From contig NZ_CP012332.1 in NCBI RefSeq assembly GCF_001263175.1, positions 1,981,501 to 2,045,500 on the forward strand: a stretch of 64,000 bases of DNA, given 5' to 3'. This DNA comes from Vulgatibacter incomptus (GTDB lineage Bacteria; Myxococcota; Myxococcia; Myxococcales; Vulgatibacteraceae). This document shows positions 26,405-35,162 of the stretch, one piece after another. Below the pieces are notes generated by a model. That model ran no database searches. It was given only the letters and a program-made list of their open reading frames with translations, and was not told the DNA's origin. Positions within the stretch are counted from its first letter, which is position 1; each line of letters opens with the position of its first letter. The position numbers and the translations under genes are program-made.

Positions 26405-26454
26405 GTTCCCCCTCCTCGAGCAGGAGGCTCGCGCGCCCCCCTCCGGCGCGCGAG
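26405..26454 (-). promoter_or_regulatory. Leader hairpins that mask the ribosome site of the O-antigen ligase gene
   Basis: In the minus-strand RNA a 10-bp perfect stem (CTCGCGCGCC with GGCGCGCGAG, loop GGAGGGG) is followed without a gap by CCTCCT pairing with AGGAGG around GCTCG. The second stem covers most of the Shine-Dalgarno sequence, which lies six bases before ATG. The first loop carries another GGAGGGG that could compete for the anti-SD strand. A translational switch is inferred only from the sequence. Confidence 0.45.
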
Positions 26455-26805
26455 CGACCTGGCCGATGCCCGGCTCTCCGGAAACTGGCCATGCCGAAGG
26501 GCGGTGACCGGCGAGAGACCTTCGTCCCTCGAGGGACGCTCCTTGCGCCTCCCGTGCCGCCGTCTCGCGTGTCGGGAAGGGCCCTGTCGGCAAGTTCGGC
26601 GAGGAAGATCGTTGGGCCGCCTGGGCCTCGATCTTCCGCCCGATCCCTCCCTCGACGCCTGCCTCGACGCGCTGCGGGCGCCGGTGCCGGGGCCTGCCTG
26701 CTCGCCCGCCCCATGGGTGCTCGCCGGGGAAGAGGCCTCGCCCCGGTCGGGTTGGTAGGCCGCCCAACGCCTTCCGGCGACGACCCCGGGCAGGAGGCCA
26801 TCGCC
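26455..26805. other. Divergent intergenic spacer
   Basis: About 350 bases between the O-antigen ligase leader and the DUF4091 gene. I see no convincing gene, promoter box pair or repeat copy. Open frames crossing it on both strands lack protein-like composition. It must contain the two divergent promoters. A CCTCGATCTTCC/GGAAGATCG pair of dyads near 26610-26640 is the only structure noted. Confidence 0.4.
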
Positions 26806-28686
26806 TTGTCTCGATTTTCCTATGCGGCCCTCGCGGCCATCGCGCTGGTTGGCTTCGGCGCCAGCTCTGCCGCCGCGGCTCCCGCCCAGGTGACCGCGAC
26901 CCATACCCTCGTGAAGCTCAGGCCCGACGACGCCCCTCCCTCTGGCCGAACGGCCACGATGGGCGCCGCCGCCAACGAGATGCAGGGCTTCCAGGCCATC
27001 GTCTCCGGCGGGGACACCGGCGTCCGGGGCGTCCGCGCGGCCGTCTCCGACCTCCGCGGCCCCTCCACGATCCCGGCGTCGAAGGTCGTGCTCTACCGCG
27101 AGGACTACATGTACGTGAGCACGCCCTCGGACGACAACGGCATGCGCGGCTGGGTCCCCGACGCGCTCGTGCCCGACGTCGATCCCTTCGTCGGCGAGAA
27201 GCGGAACGCCTTCCCCTTCGACGTGCCGGCCGGCGAGCTCCGCGCGATCTGGGTGGACGTCCACGTGCCCTCCGGGACCCGCCCGGGCAGTTACCGCGGC
27301 TCCCTCGAGGTCACGGGAGACGGCGGCTTCTCCGCCTCCCTGCCGATCGAGCTCGAGGTCTTCGACTTCGAGCTGCCGTCCACTCCCAGCTACGCCACGG
27401 CCTTCGGGCTCGCCTGGAACGGGACGTGCGAGGGGCACTTCGGCGAAGCGTGGTGCGGAGGCGACGACGCGGCCTTCGACCGGCTCCGGCAGCTCTACGG
27501 GAAGGCGGGCCTGGACAACCGCCTCACCCTCTCGGCCGTGGTCGGCGCGCCCGTCCCGGGAAGCGGCGGGGACCTCGACTTCTCCCGCTACGATCAGGTG
27601 TACGGGCCGCTCCTCGACGGCACCGCCGATACCCGGCTGAAGGGCGCGGCCCTCAGCGCCGTGCAGGTGTGGCAGCGCGATCCCCAGGCGGAGGACTACG
27701 CGGCCTGGGCGCGCCACTTCAAGTCGAAGGGCTGGTTCGGCAAGCTCTTCGACTACACCTGCGACGAGCCGCCTCTCACCTGCGCCTGGAGCGACATCAA
27801 GCCGCGGCAGGATCGGGTGCATCGCGGCGATCCGGGCATGCTCTCGCTCGTCACCACCACCGTCGCCCACCTGAAGGAGAACGGTCTCTACCAGTCGACG
27901 AACATCATCGTACCGGTGGTGAACTTCGTCGAAGGCAAGAGCGGCGAGTACGCCGGCGACCAGTCCGCCGACTACCGGCAGGCCCAGCGCGACGGAAAGA
28001 CCACGTGGATCTACTCGTCCTGCATGAGCCACGGCTGCGGAAACACCGTCACCGGCGAGTACGGCGGCGATCCGGATCTCCAGGGCTGGCCGAGCCTGGT
28101 GATCGACCACACCGCGCTCCGGAACCGGGCGATGCCGTGGGTCGCGTACAACTACGGCTTCACCGGCGAGCTCTACTGGGATTCGGTCTACGCCTTCGCG
28201 AGCAAGAGCGATCCCTGGCGCGATCAATACGAGTTCACCGGCCACGGAGACGGCACCCTCTTCTACCCGGGCCGCCCCGATCGGATCGGTGGGAGCACCC
28301 ACATCCCCGTCGAGTCGATCCGCCTCAAGGAGGTCCGCGACGGGATCCAGGACTACGAGTACCTGTCGATCCTCGACGCCTTCGACCGGGCCGACGCGCA
28401 GAAGGTGGCGAAGAAGCTCTTCGCCCACGCGTGGAGCGCGGGCGACATCACGCCGGAGCAGCTCCTCCAGACCCGCCGCGAGGTCGCCCAGAAGATCTCG
28501 GCAAACCTCAAGAAGTCCGGGGGGAAGATCCCGTCGTCGCCCCTCCGCCCCGAGGGCGGTGGCTTCGGCACCGCGGCGGACGCCGCCTCTGGTTGCAGCG
28601 TTTCGGGATCTGCCCTCGGCGTCGGGGCGCTCCTGGTCGCGGGCTCCTGGCTCGCCAGCCGTCGCCGCAAGCCTCGGTTGCGGTAA
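26806..28686 (+). CDS. Secreted GH123/DUF4091-like protein with a MYXO-CTERM-type anchor
   Basis: About 626 residues from TTG 26806 (AGGAGG before it). A signal peptide ends near SAAAA. Then comes a beta-sandwich N-terminal region and a TIM-barrel-like domain of the DUF4091/GH123 type (FDYTCDEPPLTCAWSDIKPR, WVAYNYGFTGELYWDSVYA, IRLKEVRDGIQDYEYLSIL). The C-terminus has GCSVSGSALGVGALLVAGSW followed by SRRRK: a Cys, one membrane segment and a basic tail, as in MYXO-CTERM sorting signals. It is probably cell-surface anchored after processing. It diverges from polysaccharide genes, so a glycan substrate is plausible but unproven. Confidence 0.82.
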   Translation: MSRFSYAALAAIALVGFGASSAAAAPAQVTATHTLVKLRPDDAPPSGRTATMGAAANEMQGFQAIVSGGDTGVRGVRAAVSDLRGPSTIPASKVVLYREDYMYVSTPSDDNGMRGWVPDALVPDVDPFVGEKRNAFPFDVPAGELRAIWVDVHVPSGTRPGSYRGSLEVTGDGGFSASLPIELEVFDFELPSTPSYATAFGLAWNGTCEGHFGEAWCGGDDAAFDRLRQLYGKAGLDNRLTLSAVVGAPVPGSGGDLDFSRYDQVYGPLLDGTADTRLKGAALSAVQVWQRDPQAEDYAAWARHFKSKGWFGKLFDYTCDEPPLTCAWSDIKPRQDRVHRGDPGMLSLVTTTVAHLKENGLYQSTNIIVPVVNFVEGKSGEYAGDQSADYRQAQRDGKTTWIYSSCMSHGCGNTVTGEYGGDPDLQGWPSLVIDHTALRNRAMPWVAYNYGFTGELYWDSVYAFASKSDPWRDQYEFTGHGDGTLFYPGRPDRIGGSTHIPVESIRLKEVRDGIQDYEYLSILDAFDRADAQKVAKKLFAHAWSAGDITPEQLLQTRREVAQKISANLKKSGGKIPSSPLRPEGGGFGTAADAASGCSVSGSALGVGALLVAGSWLASRRRKPRLR

Positions 28687-28689
28687 CGC

Positions 28690-29358
28690 CTACTCCGGCT
28701 TCCGGAGGGCATCGAGGAACGTGGTGAGGTCCGTAGCGAGCGGCGCCTCCACCACGAGCCTTCGACCGCCCTTCGGATGCGGCAGGGAGAGCCGGGCCGC
28801 ATGGAGGGGGGTGCGCTCCAGCTTCGCGCCGGGGAGCTCCAGCCGCTCCCGGCTGCCATAGGCCGGGTCCACCGCGAGCGAATGCCCGATCGACTTGAGG
28901 TGCACGCGGATCTGGTGCTGACGGCCGGTGAGAGGCCTCGCTTCGACGAGTGAAAACGAGCCGAGGCGCTCGAGCACGCGGACGTCGGTGACGGAGGGCT
29001 TCGCGTCGGCCTCGTCCGGACGCGCCGGCCGCATCCGTCCCTTTCGCGCGGCGTGGAGGGGGACGTCGATCCGGAGCTCGTCTCCTGCGGGCTCTCCCTC
29101 CACGATCGCGAGATAACGCTTCTCCACCTCGCGCCCCTCGAAGGCGAGCGAGAGGGCCCGGTGCGCAGCGGCGTTCTTGGCGAAGACCAGGGCACCGCTC
29201 GTGCCGGCGTCGAGGCGGTGCACCACCCAAATCTTGGCGCCGCGTTCCGCCTCGAGACGGTCTCGCAGCGACTCGCCGCCATTGCGGCCCGGGATCACGG
29301 GGATGCCCGCCGGCTTGTCGACTGCGACGAGGTCGTCGTCCTCGAAGAGGATCTCCAA
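28690..29358 (-). CDS. RluA-family pseudouridine synthase without S4 domain
   Basis: This 222-residue enzyme has the catalytic Asp in VVHRLDAGTSGALV (Asp50). Supporting segments are VEKRYLAIVEG, ARPLTGRQHQIRVHLKSIGH and HAARLSLPHPKGG. There is no N-terminal S4 domain, as in RluA/TruC-sized members. The start is TTG 29358, overlapping the end region of the M16 gene upstream (stop 29360) and probably coupled to it. The RNA target cannot be told from sequence. Confidence 0.9.
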   Translation of the reverse strand: MEILFEDDDLVAVDKPAGIPVIPGRNGGESLRDRLEAERGAKIWVVHRLDAGTSGALVFAKNAAAHRALSLAFEGREVEKRYLAIVEGEPAGDELRIDVPLHAARKGRMRPARPDEADAKPSVTDVRVLERLGSFSLVEARPLTGRQHQIRVHLKSIGHSLAVDPAYGSRERLELPGAKLERTPLHAARLSLPHPKGGRRLVVEAPLATDLTTFLDALRKPE

Positions 29359-29359
29359 C

Positions 29360-30778
29360 CTACTCGAGCTCCTCGATCGGGATGACCTGGACGTCGCCCT
29401 CGACGCCGGCCTGCGCGAGGCCCTTGCGGATCGCCTTCTTGTCCCCCACGAGGACGATCGCGAAGGGCCGCGCGAAGAACCATGCCTTCGCCGCGTCGTC
29501 GATCTGCTCCGGCGTCGCCTCCGCGAGCCGCCGCCGATAGCTGAGGACCCAGTCCTTGGGCAGGTCGTAGAGCTGCATCTCCATCAGCGCGGAGGCGATC
29601 TGCTCGTTGGTCTCCAAGCGCAGCGGGTAGACACCGGAGAGGTAGCTCTTCGAGCGCGAGAGCTCCTCGCCGGAAAAGCCGGCCTGACGGGCCCGCCCCG
29701 CCTCCCCGATCGCCACCTGCAGGAGCTCGCCGATCGTCTCGTTCTTGGTGAAGGACGAGAAGGTGTAGAAGCCCGCCTCGCGGAGCTGGAGGAGCCGCGT
29801 CCCCACCGAATACGAGAGCCCGCGGTTCACCCGGATCTCGTCGACCAGCCTGCTGGTGAAGCCGCCGCCGAAGGCGCCGTTCGCCACCACCATGGGGAAG
29901 AAGGCGGGATCCGTCTTGCGGGTGAACGCCGCGCCCACGAAGCGGACCTGGACCTGCGTCGCCTTCTCCTTGTGGATGATCAGGATCCGGTTCTTCTTCA
30001 GGGGCGCCGCCTCAGCGATCGCGGGCCTCTGGGGCGCCTTCGTCTTCCAGGCGCCGAAGTGCTTGCGCGCGAGCGAGAGCACCTTCGCCGGCTCCACGTC
30101 ACCCACCACGATCAGGGTGGCGCGCTCCGGCGCGTAGTGCTTCGCGTGGAAGGCCCGGACGTCGGCCAGGCGAATCGCCTTGATCGAGCTCCGGGTGCCG
30201 CTGCTCGGCATCGCGTAGGGGTGATCGGGCAGGAGGATGGCGCCGAGCATCGCGCGATCCGCCACGGTCCCCGGATCGTCGAGGGCCTGAGCGAGGAAGG
30301 CCGTCACCCGTCGCTTGTGCAGCTCGAACTCCGCCTTGGGGAAGGACGGATGGAGCCCGACGTCCGCCACGAGCTCGAGGGCGAGGGGCAGGTTCTCCGA
30401 GGTCGCGCTCGCGGAGACGGAACTCGCGTCCCTCCCGGCGCCGGTGTCGAGGGCGCCGCCCACGAATTCGATCGAGCCGTCGATCTCGTCGGCGCTCCTC
30501 GTCGTGGTCCCGCGCCGCAGGAGACCCGCTGTGAACGACGCGAGGCCCGCCTTGCCCTTGGGATCCTCGGAGCCGCCGGTCTCGACCACCAGGTCCACGG
30601 CGGCGAGAGGGAGGTCGCGCTTCGGCGCGATCAACACCCGGAGGCCGTTGTCGAGGCGGTGCTCCTCGTAGGGCGGGAGCTGGACGGGGGCGGCGGCGGT
30701 GGCCTTCGTAGGGGTCATCAGGAGTGCCGGGAAGAGGGAGAGGAGGAGCGTGACGCGCGGAGACGGCCTTCGGGGCAA
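29360..30778 (-). CDS. Secreted M16-family peptidase-like protein lacking the zinc motif
   Basis: This 472-residue protein has a signal peptide (LLLSLFPALLMTPTKATA) and two M16 repeats. Where the active family has HxxEH it reads GKAGLASFTAGLL, so it should be catalytically dead. The C-terminal half keeps the family R/Y region GGGFTSRLVDEIRVNRGLSYS. It starts at TTG 30778 (GGAGG seven bases before), 9 bases after the active M16 gene. Such inactive/active pairs form heterodimers like mitochondrial processing peptidase; that it does so here is inference. Confidence 0.92.
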   Translation of the reverse strand: MPRRPSPRVTLLLSLFPALLMTPTKATAAAPVQLPPYEEHRLDNGLRVLIAPKRDLPLAAVDLVVETGGSEDPKGKAGLASFTAGLLRRGTTTRSADEIDGSIEFVGGALDTGAGRDASSVSASATSENLPLALELVADVGLHPSFPKAEFELHKRRVTAFLAQALDDPGTVADRAMLGAILLPDHPYAMPSSGTRSSIKAIRLADVRAFHAKHYAPERATLIVVGDVEPAKVLSLARKHFGAWKTKAPQRPAIAEAAPLKKNRILIIHKEKATQVQVRFVGAAFTRKTDPAFFPMVVANGAFGGGFTSRLVDEIRVNRGLSYSVGTRLLQLREAGFYTFSSFTKNETIGELLQVAIGEAGRARQAGFSGEELSRSKSYLSGVYPLRLETNEQIASALMEMQLYDLPKDWVLSYRRRLAEATPEQIDDAAKAWFFARPFAIVLVGDKKAIRKGLAQAGVEGDVQVIPIEELE

Positions 30779-30787
30779 GCGGGCCTC

Positions 30788-32179
30788 CTACCGGGTCTTC
30801 TCGGATTCGTCGGGGACCAGGATCGCCACGCTTCGGTTGCGGGCGCTGAAGTACTTCGCCGCCACGCGCTTCACGTCGGCGTTCTTGACGCTGCCGTACC
30901 GCTCGAGGGTCTCGAGGGCCGCGCGCCAGTCGCCGAGGAGGAGCTCGTAGTGGCCGATGGCGTGGGCCCTTCCACCGTGGGTGGAGATCTCCTGCACGAA
31001 GTGCGAGCGGAGGATGTTCTTTCCGCGCCGGAGCTCCAGCTCGGAGATGCCGTCCTTGGCCACCTTCTCGAGCTCCTCGTAGATCGCGGCCTCGACCTTG
31101 CGGGGATCGCCGCCGGGAGGCAGCTCGGCGAAGATCACGAAGGCGCTCGGGTCGATCCGCCAGCCGAAGTCGACGCTTACGTTCGTCGCCAGCTCCTGGT
31201 CGTAGACGAGGCGCTTGGTGAGGCGCGACGCCTCGCCTGCCCCGAGTGCGGTCTGGATCAGGTCGAGGACGAAGGTGTCGTCGTGCTTCGCCGCGCTCAC
31301 GCGGTAGCCGACCATCAGGGACGGCGCCTGGCTGGGATAGTGGACCTGGACCCGCCTCTCGCCGGTGGGCTCGGGCTCGCTGTCCACCACCTCCGGCACC
31401 GCCGGCCCGGCGGGGATGTCGCCGTAGGCCTTCTTGATCAGCGCGATCGTCTTCTTCGGATCCAGATCGCCCACGGCGACGATGGTGGCGTTGTTGGGCG
31501 CGTAGAAGGTGCGGAAGAAGGCGAGCGCGTCGTCCCTCGTGATCGCCTCGATGTCGCGCATCCAGCCGATCACCGGCCAGTGGTAGGGGTGCGCCTTCCA
31601 GATCGACGCCGACAGCGCCTCGTCGAGCATGCCCGGGACGTCGTTGTCGACGCGGAAGCGGCGCTCCTCCATCACCACGCCGCGTTCGCTCTCCAGGTTC
31701 TCTGGCGAGATCGCGAGCGACCGCATCCGATCGGACTCGAGGTCGATCACGGTCTCCAGCGCGTCCGAGGCGAAGTCCTCGTGGTAGACGGTGAGATCGT
31801 TCGAGGTGTAGGCGTTGGACGTACCGCCGGCGCTCTCTAGGACCCGGTCGAACTCCTTGGGCCCGTACTTCTTCGCGCCGTTGAACATCATGTGCTCGAA
31901 GAGGTGCGCGATCCCCGTGATCCCCGGCCGCTCGTTGCGCGAGCCCGCCCGGAAGAAGGTGTAGTAGCTCACCGTCGGCACCCCGCGGCTCTCGACGAGG
32001 CGGACCTTCAGGCCGTTCGAGAGGGTGTGCTCCACCACGTCGAAGACCTTGGGATCGAGGGGCCTCGGTGGCGGCGCCTTCGGCGGCCGGGTTGCGGCGG
32101 GGGCGGGCTTCGTTGCCACTGGGGCTCCTTGGGCGGTCGCGAGGGTCGGGAGCAGCAGCGCGAGCACGATAGCGGCCAT
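30788..32179 (-). CDS. Secreted M16-family zinc metallopeptidase (active subunit)
   Basis: About 463 residues. A signal peptide (MAAIVLALLLPTLATAQG) and a Pro/Ala linker precede an M16 domain with the inverted zinc motif HLFEH (His92, Glu95, His96) and the distal Glu in LESERGVVMEE. The C-terminal half has the substrate-binding SRLTKRLVYDQELA segment. ATG 32179 is preferred over ATG 32200 because GGGAAG precedes it and the promoter-like boxes at 32207-32235 would start RNA near 32200. It pairs with the inactive subunit encoded next. Confidence 0.92.
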   Translation of the reverse strand: MAAIVLALLLPTLATAQGAPVATKPAPAATRPPKAPPPRPLDPKVFDVVEHTLSNGLKVRLVESRGVPTVSYYTFFRAGSRNERPGITGIAHLFEHMMFNGAKKYGPKEFDRVLESAGGTSNAYTSNDLTVYHEDFASDALETVIDLESDRMRSLAISPENLESERGVVMEERRFRVDNDVPGMLDEALSASIWKAHPYHWPVIGWMRDIEAITRDDALAFFRTFYAPNNATIVAVGDLDPKKTIALIKKAYGDIPAGPAVPEVVDSEPEPTGERRVQVHYPSQAPSLMVGYRVSAAKHDDTFVLDLIQTALGAGEASRLTKRLVYDQELATNVSVDFGWRIDPSAFVIFAELPPGGDPRKVEAAIYEELEKVAKDGISELELRRGKNILRSHFVQEISTHGGRAHAIGHYELLLGDWRAALETLERYGSVKNADVKRVAAKYFSARNRSVAILVPDESEKTR

Positions 32180-32206
32180 CGACCGAGCTTCCCGAAGCAT
32201 CGGCGG

Positions 32207-32235
32207 AAGCTAGCCACCTCCCGAAGGGTGGTCAA
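32207..32235 (-). promoter_or_regulatory. Candidate promoter of the M16 peptidase operon
   Basis: On the minus strand TTGACC (32230-32235, 5 of 6) and TAGCTT (32207-32212, 3 of 6) are 17 bases apart. A CCACC/GGTGG dyad lies in the spacer and could bind a regulator. Confidence 0.45.
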
Positions 32236-32316
32236 GGCGCGTGAATCGGGCTCGGAGGCGCGACATCGTGCCGCATTTCCCTGCGGGCGCTTGCGGGGTA
32301 GAAGGCCCGGAGCGAT

Positions 32317-32410
32317 TGAAGAAGTCGGACCCGCAAGAGCGGGCCCGACTTCTTCAGCCGCGCTCCGCGCGGAAACGCTCCGCCTTTCGTTGCTCCGCCT
32401 CCGGCTCCGC
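32317..32410 (+). repeat. Structured intergenic repeat, copy 5
   Basis: Hairpin A is nearly perfect (TGAAGAAGTCGG with CCCGACTTCTTCA). Hairpin B is CCGCGCTCCGCGCGG, and the tail is CGCTCCGCCTTTCGTTGCTC followed by CGCCTCCGGCTCCGC. It lies between the divergent M16 and MbnP-like genes, ending 22 bases before the latter's start. Confidence 0.8.
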
Positions 32411-32431
32411 TCCCCCTCGAGGAGAACGTCC

Positions 32432-33265
32432 ATGCGATTCGCCCGTCTGACCGCCGCCCTGCCCCTCCTCGCCCTCGCCGCCTGCGGCGACGACGCCGCC
32501 CCGGTGCACGACGATCGGGCGAAGGTCGAGCTGCGCTTCGAGGCGCGAGTCGGCAAGGAGGCCTTCGACTGTGACCGCGTCTATGACGGTCTGGGAACCA
32601 CCGGCGCCAGCGCCGCGCCCCTCGATTTCCGGCTCTACGTCCACGACTTCCGGCTCGTGCGCGCCGACGGCAGCGAGGAGGCGCTCGATCTCGACCAGGA
32701 CGGCCGGTGGCAGCACCAGGACGTCGCGCTGCTGGACTTCGAGGACAAGACCGGCACCTGCGCAAACGGCACGCCCGATACGAACACCATGATCCACGGT
32801 CTCGTTGCCGCAGGCGCCTATGAGAAGGTGCGCTTCAAGCTCGGCGTCCCCGAAGGCCTCAACCACGCCGACAACACCACCGCGCCCTCGCCGCTGAACC
32901 TCAGCTCCCTCTTCTGGAGCTGGCAGGCGGGGTACAAGTTCGTGCGGGCCGACTTCCGGGTGGCAGACCCGAACGCGGTCTTCTCGGTCCACCTCGGGAG
33001 CACCGGCTGCTCGGTCCACGAGGAGCACGGTGGGGAGATCCACTGCGCGCAGCCCAACGTCCCCGAGATCGAGCTGCCGTATCGTCCGAGCGGCCCGATC
33101 CTGGTGGACTACGCAGCGCTCGTGGGCGGGAGCGATCTCGTGACCGACGGCGGCTGCATGTCGGGCCCCACCGAACCCTCCTGCGCGCCGATCTTCTCGC
33201 GCCTCGGTCTCGACCCCGACTCCGGCGCGTCCCGCCCCGGCCAGACCCTCTTCCGTCTCCCGTGA
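32432..33265 (+). CDS. MbnP-like copper-binding lipoprotein (four-Cys metallo-pair protein)
   Basis: 277 residues. The signal peptide ends in LALAAC (lipid Cys18). Mature cysteines are Cys47, Cys110, Cys193, Cys205, Cys242 and Cys251, the last pair in GGCMSGPTEPSC, which is a family hallmark. The conserved SLFWSWQAGYKFVRADF segment supplies Trp162/Trp164. In studied MbnP proteins a tryptophan is oxidised to kynurenine by the partner MbnH, creating a copper site; that chemistry is known for homologs only. GAGGAGA precedes the ATG. The MbnH-like gene overlaps its stop codon. Confidence 0.88.
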   Translation: MRFARLTAALPLLALAACGDDAAPVHDDRAKVELRFEARVGKEAFDCDRVYDGLGTTGASAAPLDFRLYVHDFRLVRADGSEEALDLDQDGRWQHQDVALLDFEDKTGTCANGTPDTNTMIHGLVAAGAYEKVRFKLGVPEGLNHADNTTAPSPLNLSSLFWSWQAGYKFVRADFRVADPNAVFSVHLGSTGCSVHEEHGGEIHCAQPNVPEIELPYRPSGPILVDYAALVGGSDLVTDGGCMSGPTEPSCAPIFSRLGLDPDSGASRPGQTLFRLP

Positions 33266-34416
33266 GCCCGATGCGTCGGATCCCTCTCCTCGTCCTCGCC
33301 GTCCTTGCGGCGGCGGGCTGCGGCACGTCCTCGAGCGGCTCCGGAGTCGACTCCGCTCCCTACGTCTGGGACCTGCCTCCCGGCTTCCCCGTTCCCCGGG
33401 TGCCGGAAGGGAACCCGATGTCGGCGGAGAAGGTCGAGCTGGGCCGCCACCTCTTCTACGACGTGCGCCTCTCCGGCAACGAGACCTTCTCGTGCGCGTC
33501 GTGCCACGAGCAGGCGCTGGCCTTCACCGACGGCAGGGCGCGGGCGATCGGCTCGACGGGCGAGCTCCACCCGCGGGCCTCCATGAGCCTCGTCAACGTG
33601 GCCTACGCCAACACCCTCACGTGGGCCAACGACCTGCTCCGCTCCCTGGAGCAGCAGGCCCTCGTGCCCATGTTCGGCGAGACCCCGGTGGAGCTCGGGC
33701 TCTCGGGCCGTGAGGGCGAGCTCCTGGAGAGGCTCCGCGCCGAGCCGCGCTACCAGGCGATGTTCGCCGCGGCGTTCCCGCGCGACGAGGATCCATACAC
33801 GCTCGAGCACATCGTCCAGTCGCTCGCGTCCTTCCAGCGCACCCTCCTCTCGGGACGCTCGCCCTTCGATCGCTACAACTACGACCGCGAGCGGGACGCG
33901 ATCTCGGAGTCGACCAAGCGAGGGATGGCCCTCTTCTTCTCCGAACGCCTCGAGTGCTTCCACTGCCACGGTGGCTTCAATTTCTCTGATTCCGTCGGAC
34001 ACCAGGGGACGGAGATTGAAGAGGTGATGTTCCACAACACGGCGCTCTACAACCTGGACGGCGAGGGCGCGTACCCGCCGGAGAACACCGGTCTCATGGA
34101 GATCTCGGGCAAGGCGTCGGACATGGGCCGGTTCAAGGCCCCGACCCTGCGGAACATCGAGGTCCGTGCGCCCTACATGCACGACGGCAGCGTCGCCACC
34201 CTCGAGGACGCGATCGACCACTACGCCGCCGGCGGCCGGCGGATCGAGAGCGGGCCCTACGCGGGCAACGGGGCAGAGAGCCCGCTCCGAAGCGAGTTCG
34301 TTCGCGGCTTCGAGCTCAGCCCGGACGAGAAGTCGGACATCATCGAGTTCCTGCGCAGCCTCACCGATCGAGAGTTCCTCACCGATCCCCGCTTCTCGAA
34401 TCCATGGCTGGAGTGA
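33262..34416 (+). CDS. MbnH-like di-haem enzyme (MauG/cytochrome c peroxidase family)
   Basis: 384 residues from GTG 33262 (GTGA overlap with the MbnP-like gene); ATG 33271 is an alternative. The N-terminus is lipoprotein-like (LAVLAAAGC). Two c-type haem sites are visible: CASCH (Cys78/81, His82) and CFHCH (Cys232/235, His236). The conserved APTLRNIEVRAPYMHDGS loop carries a Met near the haem. The protein resembles the MXAN_0977-type di-haem family. Its expected substrate is the neighbouring MbnP-like protein, in the periplasm. Confidence 0.9.
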   Translation: MSPMRRIPLLVLAVLAAAGCGTSSSGSGVDSAPYVWDLPPGFPVPRVPEGNPMSAEKVELGRHLFYDVRLSGNETFSCASCHEQALAFTDGRARAIGSTGELHPRASMSLVNVAYANTLTWANDLLRSLEQQALVPMFGETPVELGLSGREGELLERLRAEPRYQAMFAAAFPRDEDPYTLEHIVQSLASFQRTLLSGRSPFDRYNYDRERDAISESTKRGMALFFSERLECFHCHGGFNFSDSVGHQGTEIEEVMFHNTALYNLDGEGAYPPENTGLMEISGKASDMGRFKAPTLRNIEVRAPYMHDGSVATLEDAIDHYAAGGRRIESGPYAGNGAESPLRSEFVRGFELSPDEKSDIIEFLRSLTDREFLTDPRFSNPWLE

Positions 34417-34421
34417 GTCAC

Positions 34422-35162
34422 ATGTATCGATTTCTCGCGATTCTTACCGCCGGTCTCGTAGCTTCTTGCGCCGCCTCCGACGATCCGGGCCTCCGCATCG
34501 ACATCGCCACGGCGAGCCCGTCCTCTCCCTTGCAGCCCGGCGGCACCCGGATCATCGAGACCAACCTCGGCTACCGGGTCGAGCTCACCCGCGGCTACCT
34601 CGCGACGGGCCTGGTCGAGCTCCCGCCGTGCCAGCATCACTCCGCGGCCACTGGCGGCCTCGGCGACCGGCTCCTGGATCTGCTCGTTCCGCGGGCCTTT
34701 GCCCACGGCGACGGGAGCCCGGTGAAGCTCGCGATCCCCCTGGTGGAGTCGCTCCTGGCTCCGCAGGGAAGTGCCGCTGAGATCGGCACGCTCGAGCCGC
34801 CTCCCGGTCTCTACTGCGCCGTCCTCTACACCGCCGCCGCCGCGGACGACGACGCGCTGGGACTACCGGACGACGTCGACATGGTCGGAACGACCCTGTT
34901 CCTCGCGGGCACGTTCCAGGCTCACGACGCCACCGAGGTCATGTCCTTCGAGATCATCTCCTCGAGGGCCCTGCCTGCCACGATTTCTCTCAATCCTCCT
35001 CTCGAGCTCTCGGCCAGCGGACGACATTCCGCCCGCGTCACGATCCACAAGGATCCGACCCATTGGTTCGACGACCTCGACCTACGCTCCATGTCGCCGA
35101 ACGACTTCGCCGAGGCGGTGGTCTCGAACATCGGCGCGTCGCTCACGGCCACCGTCGAATGA
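34422..35162 (+). CDS. Lipoprotein of unknown function in the MbnP/MbnH-like operon
   Basis: About 246 residues from ATG 34422, with GGAGTGAG just upstream overlapping the MbnH stop; an ATG at 34404 is also in frame. The signal peptide ends in LVASC. The mature protein has a HxH-containing stretch (PPCQHHSAATGG) and a FAHGDGSP segment and looks beta-rich. I do not recognise the family. Its stop overlaps the next start (ATGA). The conserved placement suggests a part in metal or redox handling in the envelope. Confidence 0.78.
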   Translation: MYRFLAILTAGLVASCAASDDPGLRIDIATASPSSPLQPGGTRIIETNLGYRVELTRGYLATGLVELPPCQHHSAATGGLGDRLLDLLVPRAFAHGDGSPVKLAIPLVESLLAPQGSAAEIGTLEPPPGLYCAVLYTAAAADDDALGLPDDVDMVGTTLFLAGTFQAHDATEVMSFEIISSRALPATISLNPPLELSASGRHSARVTIHKDPTHWFDDLDLRSMSPNDFAEAVVSNIGASLTATVE

